Source: an uncultured bacterium (GTDB lineage Bacteria; Vulcanimicrobiota; CADAWZ01). Taken from it: a DNA stretch of 64,000 nt. The first letter of the stretch is position 1. Every line of letters starts with the position of its first letter. The notes under the pieces were generated by a model. That model made no database searches. It was not told where the DNA came from and saw only the letters and a list, made by a program, of their open reading frames with translations. Below are positions 55,655-64,000 of this stretch, piece after piece. Made by a program: the position numbers and the translations under genes. Location: assembly GCA_949288455.1 (NCBI GenBank), contig CASEKF010000036.1, positions 1 to 64,000 on the forward strand. Direction: 5' to 3'.

Positions 55655-57835
55655 TTATTTAGCGGCTACTTTAATTAGTTCTACCGCATTCGGCCACCAA
55701 TCCCACATTTTGTATGTCCGGCCGTTTCTTTCGAACGAGCTGATAAAATCGGAGCTGTCGGAAAGAGCTATCGAAGTGATTCCTAAAGCCTGAACGGTTT
55801 TAACTTCTCCGGCTTCGGCTATACCGTTAGTATTGGCGTCCTGCCATACCGAAAGTCCGTCTAATTCCGAACCGCTGACTTTGCCGTCATTGTTTTTATC
55901 GTAGAGAGAAAGTTTTTCGTAACCGGTATCATATCCTCCGGCAGTCCCAAATAGACAGCTGAGATCTACGCTGCCGTCGGCTTTAGGGGCTACCAGCAGA
56001 CCGTCTTGAGGACCAACCCATTCCATCGCTATTTCAAAACCGTCGCCGAAGAAATCGCCTATTATATTATTTGTCGCTACGTAATCATGTCCGGGCATAT
56101 GCTGACCGTTAGAAGCCTGAAGAACGCCGTTGCCGGTCATATCGAGAACCAGCGGAGAAACTGTCTTAGTACCTTCTTGAATATATACAGAAGTTTTAAA
56201 AGTCTCAGTGTCGACGTTAATCACTTTCGTAAGAACGCCGTCGATCATCGCGTATTCCTGATCTCCATAGGAGACTCCGACCGTAGTCGTAATTGTATTG
56301 TCCTTAACTTCTGATCCTTCGTTTACGATATTGAAATTAGGTTCCTCGAAAACGGCTCTCTGATACTGAAGTCCCTGATATGCGACTTGATTGAAATCAA
56401 GCTCCGCATAACCGGCTATTTTTGATACGTCGTAAGCGTTTCCGTTAACGTCCGTAAGACCGTTTATAAAGGAAGTAAGTTCAGATTTAAGCTGAGCCAT
56501 CAAAGAACTATATTTTGCGTTATGAGCGCTTAAAGCGGATTCCGCCGCAGTTTTACTTTCGGATTTAGCCTGAGCGTCTATTTTTGCTTTATCTGCGGCA
56601 TCCTGAGCGGCATCTACTTGCGAAGAGGCTGAGGAGTTGGCGGAACTCTGAGACTCTTGAGCCGAGCTAAGAGAAGCGGCGGCTGAAGAAGCGGCGGCTT
56701 GAGCTGAAGAAAGATTAGCTTCAGCGTTAGCAAGGGCTGTCTGAGCATTTAAAAGAGCGGTTTCGGCGGCGGCCAACTCTTCGGAATCGCCTGAAGAGAT
56801 ACCGGGAATATTATCTTCTCCTTCTCCAAGAATAGGAGTATTAAAAGCGTTTACGGCGGCTTGAGCGGCGCTGACTTCAGCTTTAGCCGCTTCGTAAGCG
56901 GTCTGAGCAGACTTTAATTCCGTTTGAGCGGCGTCATAAGCGTCTTGAGCGGCGCTAACGGCGTCAGAGTTTTGTTCTGCAACGGCAGCCTGATTCTTTT
57001 CAGCGTTTGCAAGAGCGGACTCAGCCGAGGCCTGTTCTTTAACGGCTTTATCATAAGCGGCTTCAGCGCTGTCCAAAGCGGCTTGCAAAGCGGCCTTTTC
57101 GGCTAAATAAGCGTCAAGAGTCTGTTGAAGTTCGGCGATTTTGACTTGCACCGCCTTTGCGTTAGCGTCCTGTTTAGCGTTCCAAGAAGCGGCGTTATTA
57201 GTTTCGTCCGCGAGAAAAGCTTCATACATCTTATTTCTTTCTTTTTGAGCTTCTTCTTGCGTGTAAGTTTTACCGGAAGTTTGACTAACAATATCTTTAA
57301 GATTACTGCCGGTAACGTTACCTGAATTTAAAGAAGCCGTTCTTCCCGGGATAACTTGCGACGCAATAGCGGAAATGCTTCCAAAATTACTGCCGGCCGC
57401 GGGGTCTATAAGCTGATTCGCCGCGAAAGTTTTTTTGCTATAATCGGAGGTATAGCTATTTATATTGCTTCCGGTCGAAATCCAGGCGGTGGAAACGCTC
57501 GTGCTCTCTCCGGCTACGGCGGGAACTAATCGGCTGTAAACGTCGTCTGTCAACGCGTTTCTTAAATCGTCATATACAAGCTGACTGTTTAAAAGATCAT
57601 TTGAAAATAAACTCGTGACTTCAAATTTATTCTTATATCTCCCTGCATAATCCTGAGCGGAACTTGTCCAACTCGTCGTAACATGTTTTATATCTACTCT
57701 GCCTGAACCGATATTGGTAACTGTCCCTTTCTGCGTAGTCGGAGCTTTTACTCTTACGGCAGTAGCCGCATCGGCGGCGGCGGCAAAAGCGAAAGCGCAA
57801 ATTCCCGCTAAAGTTAAAGATAAAAGTTTCTTCAT
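55655..57835 (-). CDS. Large exported coiled-coil protein with C-terminal EF-hand/calcium-binding domain
   Basis: 726 residues with a signal peptide (cut near 'AAADA'). An N-terminal Ser/Thr-rich part is followed by an Ala-rich coiled coil (about 205-455, 'LQAALDSAEAAYDKAVKEQA' type heptads). The C-terminal 200 residues resemble the domain found beside RTX and dockerin regions: 'SPLVLDMTGNGVL', 'GPQDGLLVAPKADG', and two EF-hand-like loops 'DKNNDGKVSGSEL' and 'DANTNGIAEAGEV'. A structural or adhesive surface protein is likely. Its G+C- and Ala-rich coding sequence and AT-rich leader differ from neighbours and suggest high expression. Confidence 0.8.
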   Translation of the reverse strand: MKKLLSLTLAGICAFAFAAAADAATAVRVKAPTTQKGTVTNIGSGRVDIKHVTTSWTSSAQDYAGRYKNKFEVTSLFSNDLLNSQLVYDDLRNALTDDVYSRLVPAVAGESTSVSTAWISTGSNINSYTSDYSKKTFAANQLIDPAAGSNFGSISAIASQVIPGRTASLNSGNVTGSNLKDIVSQTSGKTYTQEEAQKERNKMYEAFLADETNNAASWNAKQDANAKAVQVKIAELQQTLDAYLAEKAALQAALDSAEAAYDKAVKEQASAESALANAEKNQAAVAEQNSDAVSAAQDAYDAAQTELKSAQTAYEAAKAEVSAAQAAVNAFNTPILGEGEDNIPGISSGDSEELAAAETALLNAQTALANAEANLSSAQAAASSAAASLSSAQESQSSANSSASSQVDAAQDAADKAKIDAQAKSESKTAAESALSAHNAKYSSLMAQLKSELTSFINGLTDVNGNAYDVSKIAGYAELDFNQVAYQGLQYQRAVFEEPNFNIVNEGSEVKDNTITTTVGVSYGDQEYAMIDGVLTKVINVDTETFKTSVYIQEGTKTVSPLVLDMTGNGVLQASNGQHMPGHDYVATNNIIGDFFGDGFEIAMEWVGPQDGLLVAPKADGSVDLSCLFGTAGGYDTGYEKLSLYDKNNDGKVSGSELDGLSVWQDANTNGIAEAGEVKTVQALGITSIALSDSSDFISSFERNGRTYKMWDWWPNAVELIKVAAK

Positions 57836-58249
57836 AATTTATCACGCCTTTCTTTAAAATTTTTAAAATTATTAAACCGCTATATATCACTAAACTTAAG
57901 ATAATAACAATCTTTAATTATTTATCTTGCATACGTATGTTTTGTAAATTTTTGATATTGTTTTGTAAAATTTGTAACTCTTTTGTTAACAAAATTATAC
58001 AAATAAATTGTTGCCAATATATTAACAAAGAATTACGTTATTGTCATAATTTATATTTTTTTTTTACAAATTAAGTCATTTATTAATATATTACGGATAA
58101 ATTTCAAAAAATGTCAAGCAAATATCATGCAATTAATTCATATATCTCCGGATAAAACCTTGATATTATTTTATAAAACTTGCTCAAATATAATAAAATA
58201 CTTCTAAAAATATTAACAACAAATTATATTCTAGCATAAATTTAAACGA
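57836..58249. other. Very AT-rich leader region of the EF-hand protein gene
   Basis: About 410 bp without a gene, with many T- and A-runs. On the minus strand TTGACA (58117-58112) and TAATAT (58093-58088) with an 18-bp spacer could be the promoter of the exported protein gene, giving a leader of about 245 nt. Nothing else was recognised. Confidence 0.4.
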
Positions 58250-59134
58250 TTACTTTAACATATCATTCAGAAACTTTCTAAGCGACTCTATGGCTTTATG
58301 ATGCCTCATAACCGCAACGGAACAACCGGATAAAATACAAGCCGCGGCCGTAACGGCTTCCCATATGTATCCGTATAAAAACGCTTCCTTAACTCTCCAT
58401 GCTTCTGCGCCTATAAAATTTATAAAAGGATGCGCTAAAGCCTTGTCTCCGCTAAGAGCCGCCAATCTGGCTCTCTCCATTATCGAACAGCCGTATTCCA
58501 AACCGTAACCTAAAGCCCCGGTAGTCGGATCGGCCATTATCCTTTCAGGCGGAAAACCAAGATCTCTAAGCATAATATTTAATTGTTTAGCTATATTTAT
58601 ATCTATCGGAGATTCGGCTATAATAGAATGACCGTTTTCCAGAACGCTCACAGCTATAGTCTTATAATTTTCCAAAGTTACGGAGCCTATAATTAAATTT
58701 TCATCTTTAAATTCCAGAGCTATTTTAGGCAAAATTTGATTGTCAATATCGGCATGGCCGTTTCCTTTTACTATCAAAGCTTTAGGTTCGGCGTCAAGAA
58801 CGGATTTTACGGAAAATAAAGCGCTTTTTAAATCCGGGCACCCGGTATCAGAAGAAGACGCTAAGTTAAGGCACAAAACTTCAGCTCCAAATTCTTCTAT
58901 AGATTTTTTAGCCCAGTCGCCGGGAGAATTAAAAACTCCGCCTAATACGCTTTCATCCCAATCGAGCCGTCCATAAGGAGGCTTATCCCAAATCTCAAAC
59001 GCCATGCAAATCCTTGGCGAAAAACCGTCTTCATCATAAAAAGGAAGATAATCCTCGCCGCCTATGCTAATTTTATTTTTTCCAAGAAACGCTTCTATAA
59101 TCGAATCGGAAAACGAATCTTTATAAACTTTCAT
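58250..59134 (-). CDS. acsD: Corrinoid iron-sulfur protein small subunit
   Basis: 294 residues; AAGAGG before the ATG. TIM-barrel subunit of the CFeSP that carries the methyl group from methyltetrahydrofolate to acetyl-CoA synthase. 'KALIVKGNGHADIDNQILPKI', 'ADPTTGALGYGLEYG' and 'PFINFIGAEAWRVKEA' are typical of AcsD/CdhD. It is the last gene of the acsC-acsV-acsD operon, 8 nt after acsV. Confidence 0.93.
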   Translation of the reverse strand: MKVYKDSFSDSIIEAFLGKNKISIGGEDYLPFYDEDGFSPRICMAFEIWDKPPYGRLDWDESVLGGVFNSPGDWAKKSIEEFGAEVLCLNLASSSDTGCPDLKSALFSVKSVLDAEPKALIVKGNGHADIDNQILPKIALEFKDENLIIGSVTLENYKTIAVSVLENGHSIIAESPIDINIAKQLNIMLRDLGFPPERIMADPTTGALGYGLEYGCSIMERARLAALSGDKALAHPFINFIGAEAWRVKEAFLYGYIWEAVTAAACILSGCSVAVMRHHKAIESLRKFLNDMLK

Positions 59135-59142
59135 GACGTATA

Positions 59143-60846
59143 TTACCTCTTAAATAAATTTTCGTCGGTATGCGGCAAAAAAAGCGCGGCCGTCCATCTT
59201 TCCATAAAATTAGGATCGGAAGACAAATCCACGTAAAAAGAAGTCTTGGCTAACTCTAAAGCCTTATTAAACAATCGACGTGAAAAAAGCATGTTTTCAC
59301 AGCCTAATAAAGAAGAATTGCCAATCATTTTAAATTTAGTCTTGTCGAGAGGAGGCAGAAGACCTATGCGCCAAAAATCTTCAATAGAGACATGTTCGGC
59401 TATATTGCCGGCAATATATATCGCGTCTAAATCAGACCATGAAAAACCGAAAGACGCCAAAAGACTTTCCGCTCCGGCATAAATCGCAGCCTTTGCGCGG
59501 ATAAAACAGGAAATATCCTCCTCGTCTATAAAAACCTCGCCCTGAGAAGACGAAAATAGAGTCATCCTGGACGCTACGCCTACTTTAGAGACAAAAGGAG
59601 CCGAATCCGTAAAGCGCCCTTTCTTATCTACAAATCCCGCCGCAAAAAGACCGGAAATAAGAGAAACCAGACCTCCTGCGCATATGCCCGAAGGATCTCC
59701 CGAAACGGTAGAAAATTCTATTTTTCCCGCAGGAGAAATAAAAAATTTATCTATAGCTCCTTTGAAAGCTCCCATTCCGCATTTTATTCCGCCGCCCTCG
59801 AAAGCCGGGCCGGCGCTGGCAGAACAAACAGCGCTCCAATCTGATCCTCCTAAAGCTATTTCGCCGTTGGTGCCTAAATCTATAAGCATAGTTAAACTCT
59901 CGCCGCCGCAAAAATTGCAAAAAGCCATACCTGAGACTATATCTCCTCCGACATATCCGGCAATAGAAGGAACTGAAAAAACAGAAAGTTTGTCTCTTCT
60001 ATACATAGGGAATAAACTTGCCGGAGCAACGCTGGGAATTTTTCTTATGGAAATAGGACTTACCTTATAAAAAATATGAGTCATAACGGTATTTCCGGCA
60101 AAAAACAACAAAGACGGAAAAGCTAGATCGGTCTTATCGGCCATATTGCGGAAAAGAGACAAAGATACATTCCAAACAAGCTCCGACATTTCGGTAAGAT
60201 AACTTTTAGAAGCTTCTATACGAGCGGTAATATCGCTTCCAAAAACGCATTGAGCGTTGAGAACCGTTCCTCTTGCCTTGACGCGCTTTTCAGAGAGATC
60301 TATAAGAGAACACTTTATAGCCGTAGTGCCAAGATCCATAACGCCTACCGAAAGCCCGGTCTTATCTTGAATAGGCAAACAAGGATAATCTCCAAAAGTC
60401 AAAACGGCTTTTATCGATTCCAAAGGAAGCTCCGCTACGGATCTTATAAAATCCAGATCCGGATCTTTTATCGAAGATATCGAAGATTCAAGACGTGAGA
60501 CGAAATTTGAAAATGAATATTCCGAAAAAGAAATATCTTTTACCGCTAAAAGAGAATCTTCGCAAGAACAAGGCAAAATCTCGTCGGTTAAATAAATACG
60601 TTCGGAATAGTCAAAAAAAGATTGAGAAAAAACTTCTATATCGGCCAAAATTTTATATTTGCATGCCAAAACTTCTTTAATTACGCCCGCTTCTTTAATT
60701 TTTACCATGCATTTACCGCAAGTCCCGAGTCCTCCGCAAGCGTTTTGAAAAAATAATCCGTTTCTTTTAGCCGCGCCGTAAAGCGTTTCCCCTGCGTATG
60801 AGATTATCGTTTGTTCAGAAGGATGAAATAAAACGCTAAACGACAT
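59143..60846 (-). CDS. acsV: CFeSP reductive activator, ferredoxin/ASKHA ATPase (AcsV/RACo type)
   Basis: 567 residues. The N-terminus is a [2Fe-2S] ferredoxin (CGGLGTCGKC plus a later Cys). The C-terminal part is an ASKHA ATPase: 'GVMDLGTTAIKCSL', 'LFFAGNTVMTHIFY', 'LIDLGTNGEIALG' and 'GPAFEGGGIKCGM'. It returns inactive Co(II) corrinoid protein to Co(I) at the cost of ATP. Its start overlaps the acsC stop (TAATG), so translation is coupled. Confidence 0.93.
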   Translation of the reverse strand: MSFSVLFHPSEQTIISYAGETLYGAAKRNGLFFQNACGGLGTCGKCMVKIKEAGVIKEVLACKYKILADIEVFSQSFFDYSERIYLTDEILPCSCEDSLLAVKDISFSEYSFSNFVSRLESSISSIKDPDLDFIRSVAELPLESIKAVLTFGDYPCLPIQDKTGLSVGVMDLGTTAIKCSLIDLSEKRVKARGTVLNAQCVFGSDITARIEASKSYLTEMSELVWNVSLSLFRNMADKTDLAFPSLLFFAGNTVMTHIFYKVSPISIRKIPSVAPASLFPMYRRDKLSVFSVPSIAGYVGGDIVSGMAFCNFCGGESLTMLIDLGTNGEIALGGSDWSAVCSASAGPAFEGGGIKCGMGAFKGAIDKFFISPAGKIEFSTVSGDPSGICAGGLVSLISGLFAAGFVDKKGRFTDSAPFVSKVGVASRMTLFSSSQGEVFIDEEDISCFIRAKAAIYAGAESLLASFGFSWSDLDAIYIAGNIAEHVSIEDFWRIGLLPPLDKTKFKMIGNSSLLGCENMLFSRRLFNKALELAKTSFYVDLSSDPNFMERWTAALFLPHTDENLFKR

Positions 60847-62168
60847 TACCGTAAAAGTTCCATATTAAAATTTTTAAGCCAAGAAGAAATACCTGAAGAA
60901 TCGCCCGTTCCTATAATGACTTTCCAACCGGTCTTTTCCTCTACGCTCTTTTTTAAAGAAGCCACATGCGAACATATTACTAAAGTCCTGTGAGAAACTT
61001 TATCTCCTATTCCCGTTTCCCTCAAAGTTTTATCAATAATTTCCGCGTTAAATTTATCAGCTGCCCAAGCCGTAAGCAAAGACGTTCCGCCGGTATCGGC
61101 TATCAAAAGCCAAACCGGCTTTCTGCTTACCTCTATTTCAGACGAAACAAGAAAATGAGTAAGAGAAAAATTAGTAGTTATAAAAACGGGAGAAGTATTA
61201 TCCGGCTCGTTTATCTTATAAATTCCGGGTTCAACTTGAGCGGGTCTTCTGGGATCGGAGTAAACGTTGGACGAAAGAGTCAACAAAGGCAAAAGGCTCG
61301 CCGGTTCCGAAAACGGAAGAACGATGCAGCCGGCATATCTCATCAGCGCGGCACAAGCAGATATAAGCCGTACGTCTTCGTCTATAATATCGTTAAGCAT
61401 ATAAACGAACGGATAGGTTCTCTGCCTGAAATATACCGCGGAACGTCTTGACGCGGAAGAAGCTATAAGTCGTTCTTTCAAAGTTGAATGTAAAGAAAAG
61501 AAAATATTTTTTACATTCTTACATTCCAGTTTATCCGCTTCTGAATGTAACTCTTCAAAAGAAGACGCAAAAAGGGCAACGGCGCATTCGTAATTTATGC
61601 TCCAGTCGATTATATTATCGCACGACGCGCCTCGACATATAATTAAAGGTTTTCTATCCGGAGAGGCTTTTAACGCTTCCCCTATTATTTCAGGTTCGTC
61701 AGCTATCAAAATTAAAGCCTTATTTCTTGGCGAAAGACGCGCGGCCGCGGCAAAATCGCCTCCAGAATGTCTTATCGCCACGGCGTCGACGGAGAACGTC
61801 ACCCCGGCCCGTTCCATTTTAAAATCGGCAATACTACGAGATTGAACAGTAAAGTTGTCTATATTAGAATCTTCAATAGAAACGGCAAGACAAGGTTTAT
61901 TGTAAAAAGTCTCCTCATGTCGATAGATTACTTTTTCCGCTCCGACTTTAATTAAAGCTTCGCCTGAGCCGAAAACGACTTCTCTAACCGGGGTAAGAGA
62001 AGCTTCGCTAATCTGAAGCTTAAGTTGTTCCGACATATCAGGGCATTGCTCAGCTTTCGTTTTCCCGGAAGATAAAGCCATAGCAAACGCAAGACATGCT
62101 CCATATCCGCATTTTTTACAATTAGTTTTTGGAAGCAGCTTATATATTTGAAGACCTGTCATTCCCAT
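60846..62168 (-). CDS. acsC: Corrinoid iron-sulfur protein large subunit
   Basis: 440 residues. The N-terminal [4Fe-4S] domain has CxxCxxxxC and a later Cys ('TNCKKCGYGACLAFAMAL', 'QCPDM'). The TIM barrel and C-terminal corrinoid-binding domain follow ('LLIADTGGTSLLTAWAADKF', 'WKVIIGTGDSSGISSWL'). It holds the cobamide that is methylated. First gene of the operon with acsV and acsD. No acsE, acsA or regular acsB lies within the window. Confidence 0.94.
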   Translation of the reverse strand: MGMTGLQIYKLLPKTNCKKCGYGACLAFAMALSSGKTKAEQCPDMSEQLKLQISEASLTPVREVVFGSGEALIKVGAEKVIYRHEETFYNKPCLAVSIEDSNIDNFTVQSRSIADFKMERAGVTFSVDAVAIRHSGGDFAAAARLSPRNKALILIADEPEIIGEALKASPDRKPLIICRGASCDNIIDWSINYECAVALFASSFEELHSEADKLECKNVKNIFFSLHSTLKERLIASSASRRSAVYFRQRTYPFVYMLNDIIDEDVRLISACAALMRYAGCIVLPFSEPASLLPLLTLSSNVYSDPRRPAQVEPGIYKINEPDNTSPVFITTNFSLTHFLVSSEIEVSRKPVWLLIADTGGTSLLTAWAADKFNAEIIDKTLRETGIGDKVSHRTLVICSHVASLKKSVEEKTGWKVIIGTGDSSGISSWLKNFNMELLR

Positions 62169-62495
62169 ATTCTTTATATTATCCTCTATGTTTTCTTCTA
62201 TACTTATCTTAGGCGTAATCTTATAACAAACCGGCCAAAATTAAACCGCGCCTACAAATTTAATAAATCAGCGACGCGAAACTTAAAATGTCTTTTCAAT
62301 ATTAAGTTAATAAACACCTTCTAATAAAAACGCCGACGTTTATTTATCAACGCTCTTGAAAATAAAATAGCTTTACTAAACTAACGATACATACTTTCTA
62401 TCTTATTATTTAATTAGGAGAAGTCCGTAAATAACAAGGATAAGAAAAAACAATCGGAGAATTTTAGAGAAGGAATATTATGTGCAGAGGTTTAT
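62169..62495. other. Divergent promoter region of acsC and the PilZ gene
   Basis: About 330 bp without a larger gene. A 9-codon frame at 62480-62506 (MCRGLYVL, GAGAAGGA upstream) overlaps the start of the PilZ protein gene and could be a leader peptide. No operator was recognised. Confidence 0.4.
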
Positions 62496-63677
62496 ATGTA
62501 TTATAAGTCTATATCTAAAGAGCAGGCAAGACAATTAGCTATGCCCTTAGAGCCTTTCACGCCGAATAATATAGAATCCAGAATGGATCAAGTTTTCGGA
62601 TTCGGCAGATGGTCGTCAGAATGCTCTCATGACTTGTTATGCGCTATAAGCGTTCCGCTTATAGGACCGAGAGGCGAAGAAACTCAAACGGCTATATCTT
62701 TATGGCTGACAAAAAATACGATAACTATTCCTACCGAAGACGGCGAACTTACTTCAAGAACTTCATATGTGCTCGCTCCGGTTGCAAGCGAAGAAGATCA
62801 AGAGGCAAACGAAAGGCTTGCCTTCCTTAATACGGCTTACAGAGTCCTTGGAGTCGGAACTCAAGGAGAAGCTAAAACGCTGTCTAAAGACGACAATATA
62901 TTATTCAAAAAAATGTTCTTGTCCGAAAGAATCAACGATTTCATAGTCGACGATACGGCTTTAAAAGTACTCATAGCCCAGCAAGAGGAAGAAGAACCCG
63001 AAGAAGAACCTTCTCCTTCTTCGGGCACAAATCAATTTGAAGCCGTACAAGCTTATATTACTTCGGAACGCCAGACGCAAGAAGTTAATTTCTTTGTGCT
63101 TGACTTTTCAAGCAGCGGATTAAAAATAGTTACTTCTTCCAATTTTCCGAATGACAGAGCATTTAACATGTCTTTAAAAACCGACGATAATCTCGCTCTA
63201 TGGTGCGAAGTAGCCTGGAAACACGAAATATGGAAAAATCTATACCATATGGGCATAAATTTTAAAAGACTGCAATTAGATAAATTTGAAAAATTGTGCA
63301 AATACCTGGAAATATTTATGCCCGCAAAAGTCAAAAACATGGTAAAAACGGCTAAAACCATCCCGGTAGAATTTGATCTTTGGAAAGAAACTAAAAGATT
63401 TCCGGCGTTCTTATACGGTATATCTTCAAATTCCATCTCGATAATCTATCCGGCGTTTTTAAAAACAGGAATGAGAATTAACGCAAAATTATATCCTTTT
63501 CAAAAAAGCTCTCCGATAGACTGCGGACTAATAGTTACAAGCTCAAAACTAATAAAAGGCGGAGGAAGTCAAACGACGCTCCAAATACTGTATATAGACG
63601 AAGCTAACTCCGAACGTCTGGAAAGCTTTATACGTTCCTGCGTCATGGACGACAGAAGATCTAAAAAACTGGAATAA
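62496..63677 (+). CDS. PilZ-domain protein with a possibly Rad52-like N-terminal domain
   Basis: 393 residues; AGAGG 7 nt before the ATG. Residues about 15-135 ('LEPFTPNNIESRMDQVFGFGRW', 'LAFLNTAYRVLGVGTQ') resemble the short Rad52/ERF-type DNA-annealing fold in pattern; this is uncertain. After an acidic Glu/Pro linker a PilZ domain follows (about 190-275) with 'DFSSSGLKI', but the RxxxR half of the c-di-GMP motif reads RQTQE, so binding is doubtful. A second degenerate PilZ-like part ends the protein. A 27-bp hairpin terminates the gene. Confidence 0.65.
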   Translation: MYYKSISKEQARQLAMPLEPFTPNNIESRMDQVFGFGRWSSECSHDLLCAISVPLIGPRGEETQTAISLWLTKNTITIPTEDGELTSRTSYVLAPVASEEDQEANERLAFLNTAYRVLGVGTQGEAKTLSKDDNILFKKMFLSERINDFIVDDTALKVLIAQQEEEEPEEEPSPSSGTNQFEAVQAYITSERQTQEVNFFVLDFSSSGLKIVTSSNFPNDRAFNMSLKTDDNLALWCEVAWKHEIWKNLYHMGINFKRLQLDKFEKLCKYLEIFMPAKVKNMVKTAKTIPVEFDLWKETKRFPAFLYGISSNSISIIYPAFLKTGMRINAKLYPFQKSSPIDCGLIVTSSKLIKGGGSQTTLQILYIDEANSERLESFIRSCVMDDRRSKKLE

Positions 63678-63753
63678 TTCGCCTAAATAAACAACGGCTT
63701 ACGACGCTGGAAAGAAAAAGCCAAATTTTCAATCTTAAATAAAACTTAACGGA

Positions 63754-63813
63754 ATATAAAAAAATTGTGAGAGAATCATTAAATGAAATGATTCTCTCAC
63801 AATTTTTTTATAT
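63754..63813. terminator. 27-bp perfect hairpin between convergent genes
   Basis: Arms 63754-63780 and 63787-63813 (ATATAAAAAAATTGTGAGAG...) with a 6-nt loop; A7/T7 runs serve both strands. It lies between the PilZ gene and the partial gene at the right edge. Confidence 0.88.
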
Positions 63814-63863
63814 ATTATCCGTCTATATTGCCAATTGCAACATAATTTATATCAATATAACAT

Positions 63864-64000
63864 TTACGGTTTGTCAAGCCATTTCATAGCTTCGTCCCAT
63901 TTAGTGTCTTTTGCGAACTGCAGATCCGCATAGCCTTCTTTCTTGACTCCGGAAGGAGATATTTCAAGGGAAAGCCCATGAGCTCCATTTTCGGCAGAGC
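63864..64000 (-). CDS. Partial gene at the window edge, unknown
   Basis: The last 45 codons of a leftward gene ending in TAA at 63864. The protein ends '...KDTKWDEAMKWLDKP'. The frame is open to the window edge and codon use resembles neighbours. No family was recognised. Confidence 0.6.
   Translation of the reverse strand, partial: SAENGAHGLSLEISPSGVKKEGYADLQFAKDTKWDEAMKWLDKP

Noticed and set aside
56924-57325. Open frames opposite the exported coiled-coil protein gene
   Set aside because: They are shadows of the Ala-rich repeat codons and have no ribosome binding sites.
1-64000. CRISPR arrays, tRNA or rRNA genes, insertion sequences and prophage genes
   Set aside because: No regular spaced repeats, no cloverleaf, no transposase and no integrase were seen in the window.

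Overview
The window is AT-rich chromosomal DNA from an anaerobic bacterium. Three genes of the corrinoid iron-sulfur protein module (59-62 kb), metF, selD and a divergent acetyl-CoA synthase-like gene point to a Wood-Ljungdahl type C1 metabolism with selenium use. A periplasmic S46 dipeptidyl peptidase, several lipoproteins and a TonB-like protein suggest a diderm cell envelope. The phylum cannot be fixed from the sequence alone.

Layout. 0-4.6 kb: a VIT-domain protein that stops where a VWA domain would be expected, an XRE/S24 regulator, an Asp-box repeat protein and a membrane-anchored beta-propeller-like protein. 4.6-9.0 kb: an accessory block with a TetR regulator divergent from a P1B metal ATPase, then a MATE transporter broken by a -1 shift in an A8 run. 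9.4-25 kb: housekeeping genes (sppA, an OPA-type MFS transporter with a DTW tRNA-modifying enzyme, rng with a B12/radical-SAM protein, rnpB, a five-PASTA protein, pit, metF, malQ, a CodA-like deaminase). 25-38 kb: glmS, then clpC and a long co-directional run radA - PIN/TRAM - ispD - small protein - TPR lipoprotein - YybS-like protein - S46 peptidase. 38-46 kb: the ACS-like gene with a small exported protein, an AlkD-like protein, a CPBP protease, an FHA protein, deoB, a zinc-ribbon membrane protein with a G9 tract, and an M15 peptidase. 46-55 kb: a transglutaminase lipoprotein with mnmG, a POT-family transporter, selD, then rplJ-rplL with a consensus promoter and an L10 leader. 55-64 kb: a TonB-like protein, a large exported coiled-coil/EF-hand protein, the acsC-acsV-acsD operon and a PilZ protein with an N-terminal domain that may be Rad52-like.

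The most interesting locus is 38321-39253. The protein aligns with the A-cluster domain of acetyl-CoA synthase without gaps. It keeps the four cysteines that hold the [4Fe-4S] cluster but has Ser-Pro-Leu where the nickel-binding Cys-Gly-Cys should be. Also notable are a 41-bp perfect inverted repeat that includes the rplL stop codon, a cluster of AAGCG inverted repeats upstream of clpC, the G9 tract, and paired direct repeats 21 bp apart upstream of the S24 regulator. Convergent genes are repeatedly separated by long perfect hairpins that probably terminate both strands.
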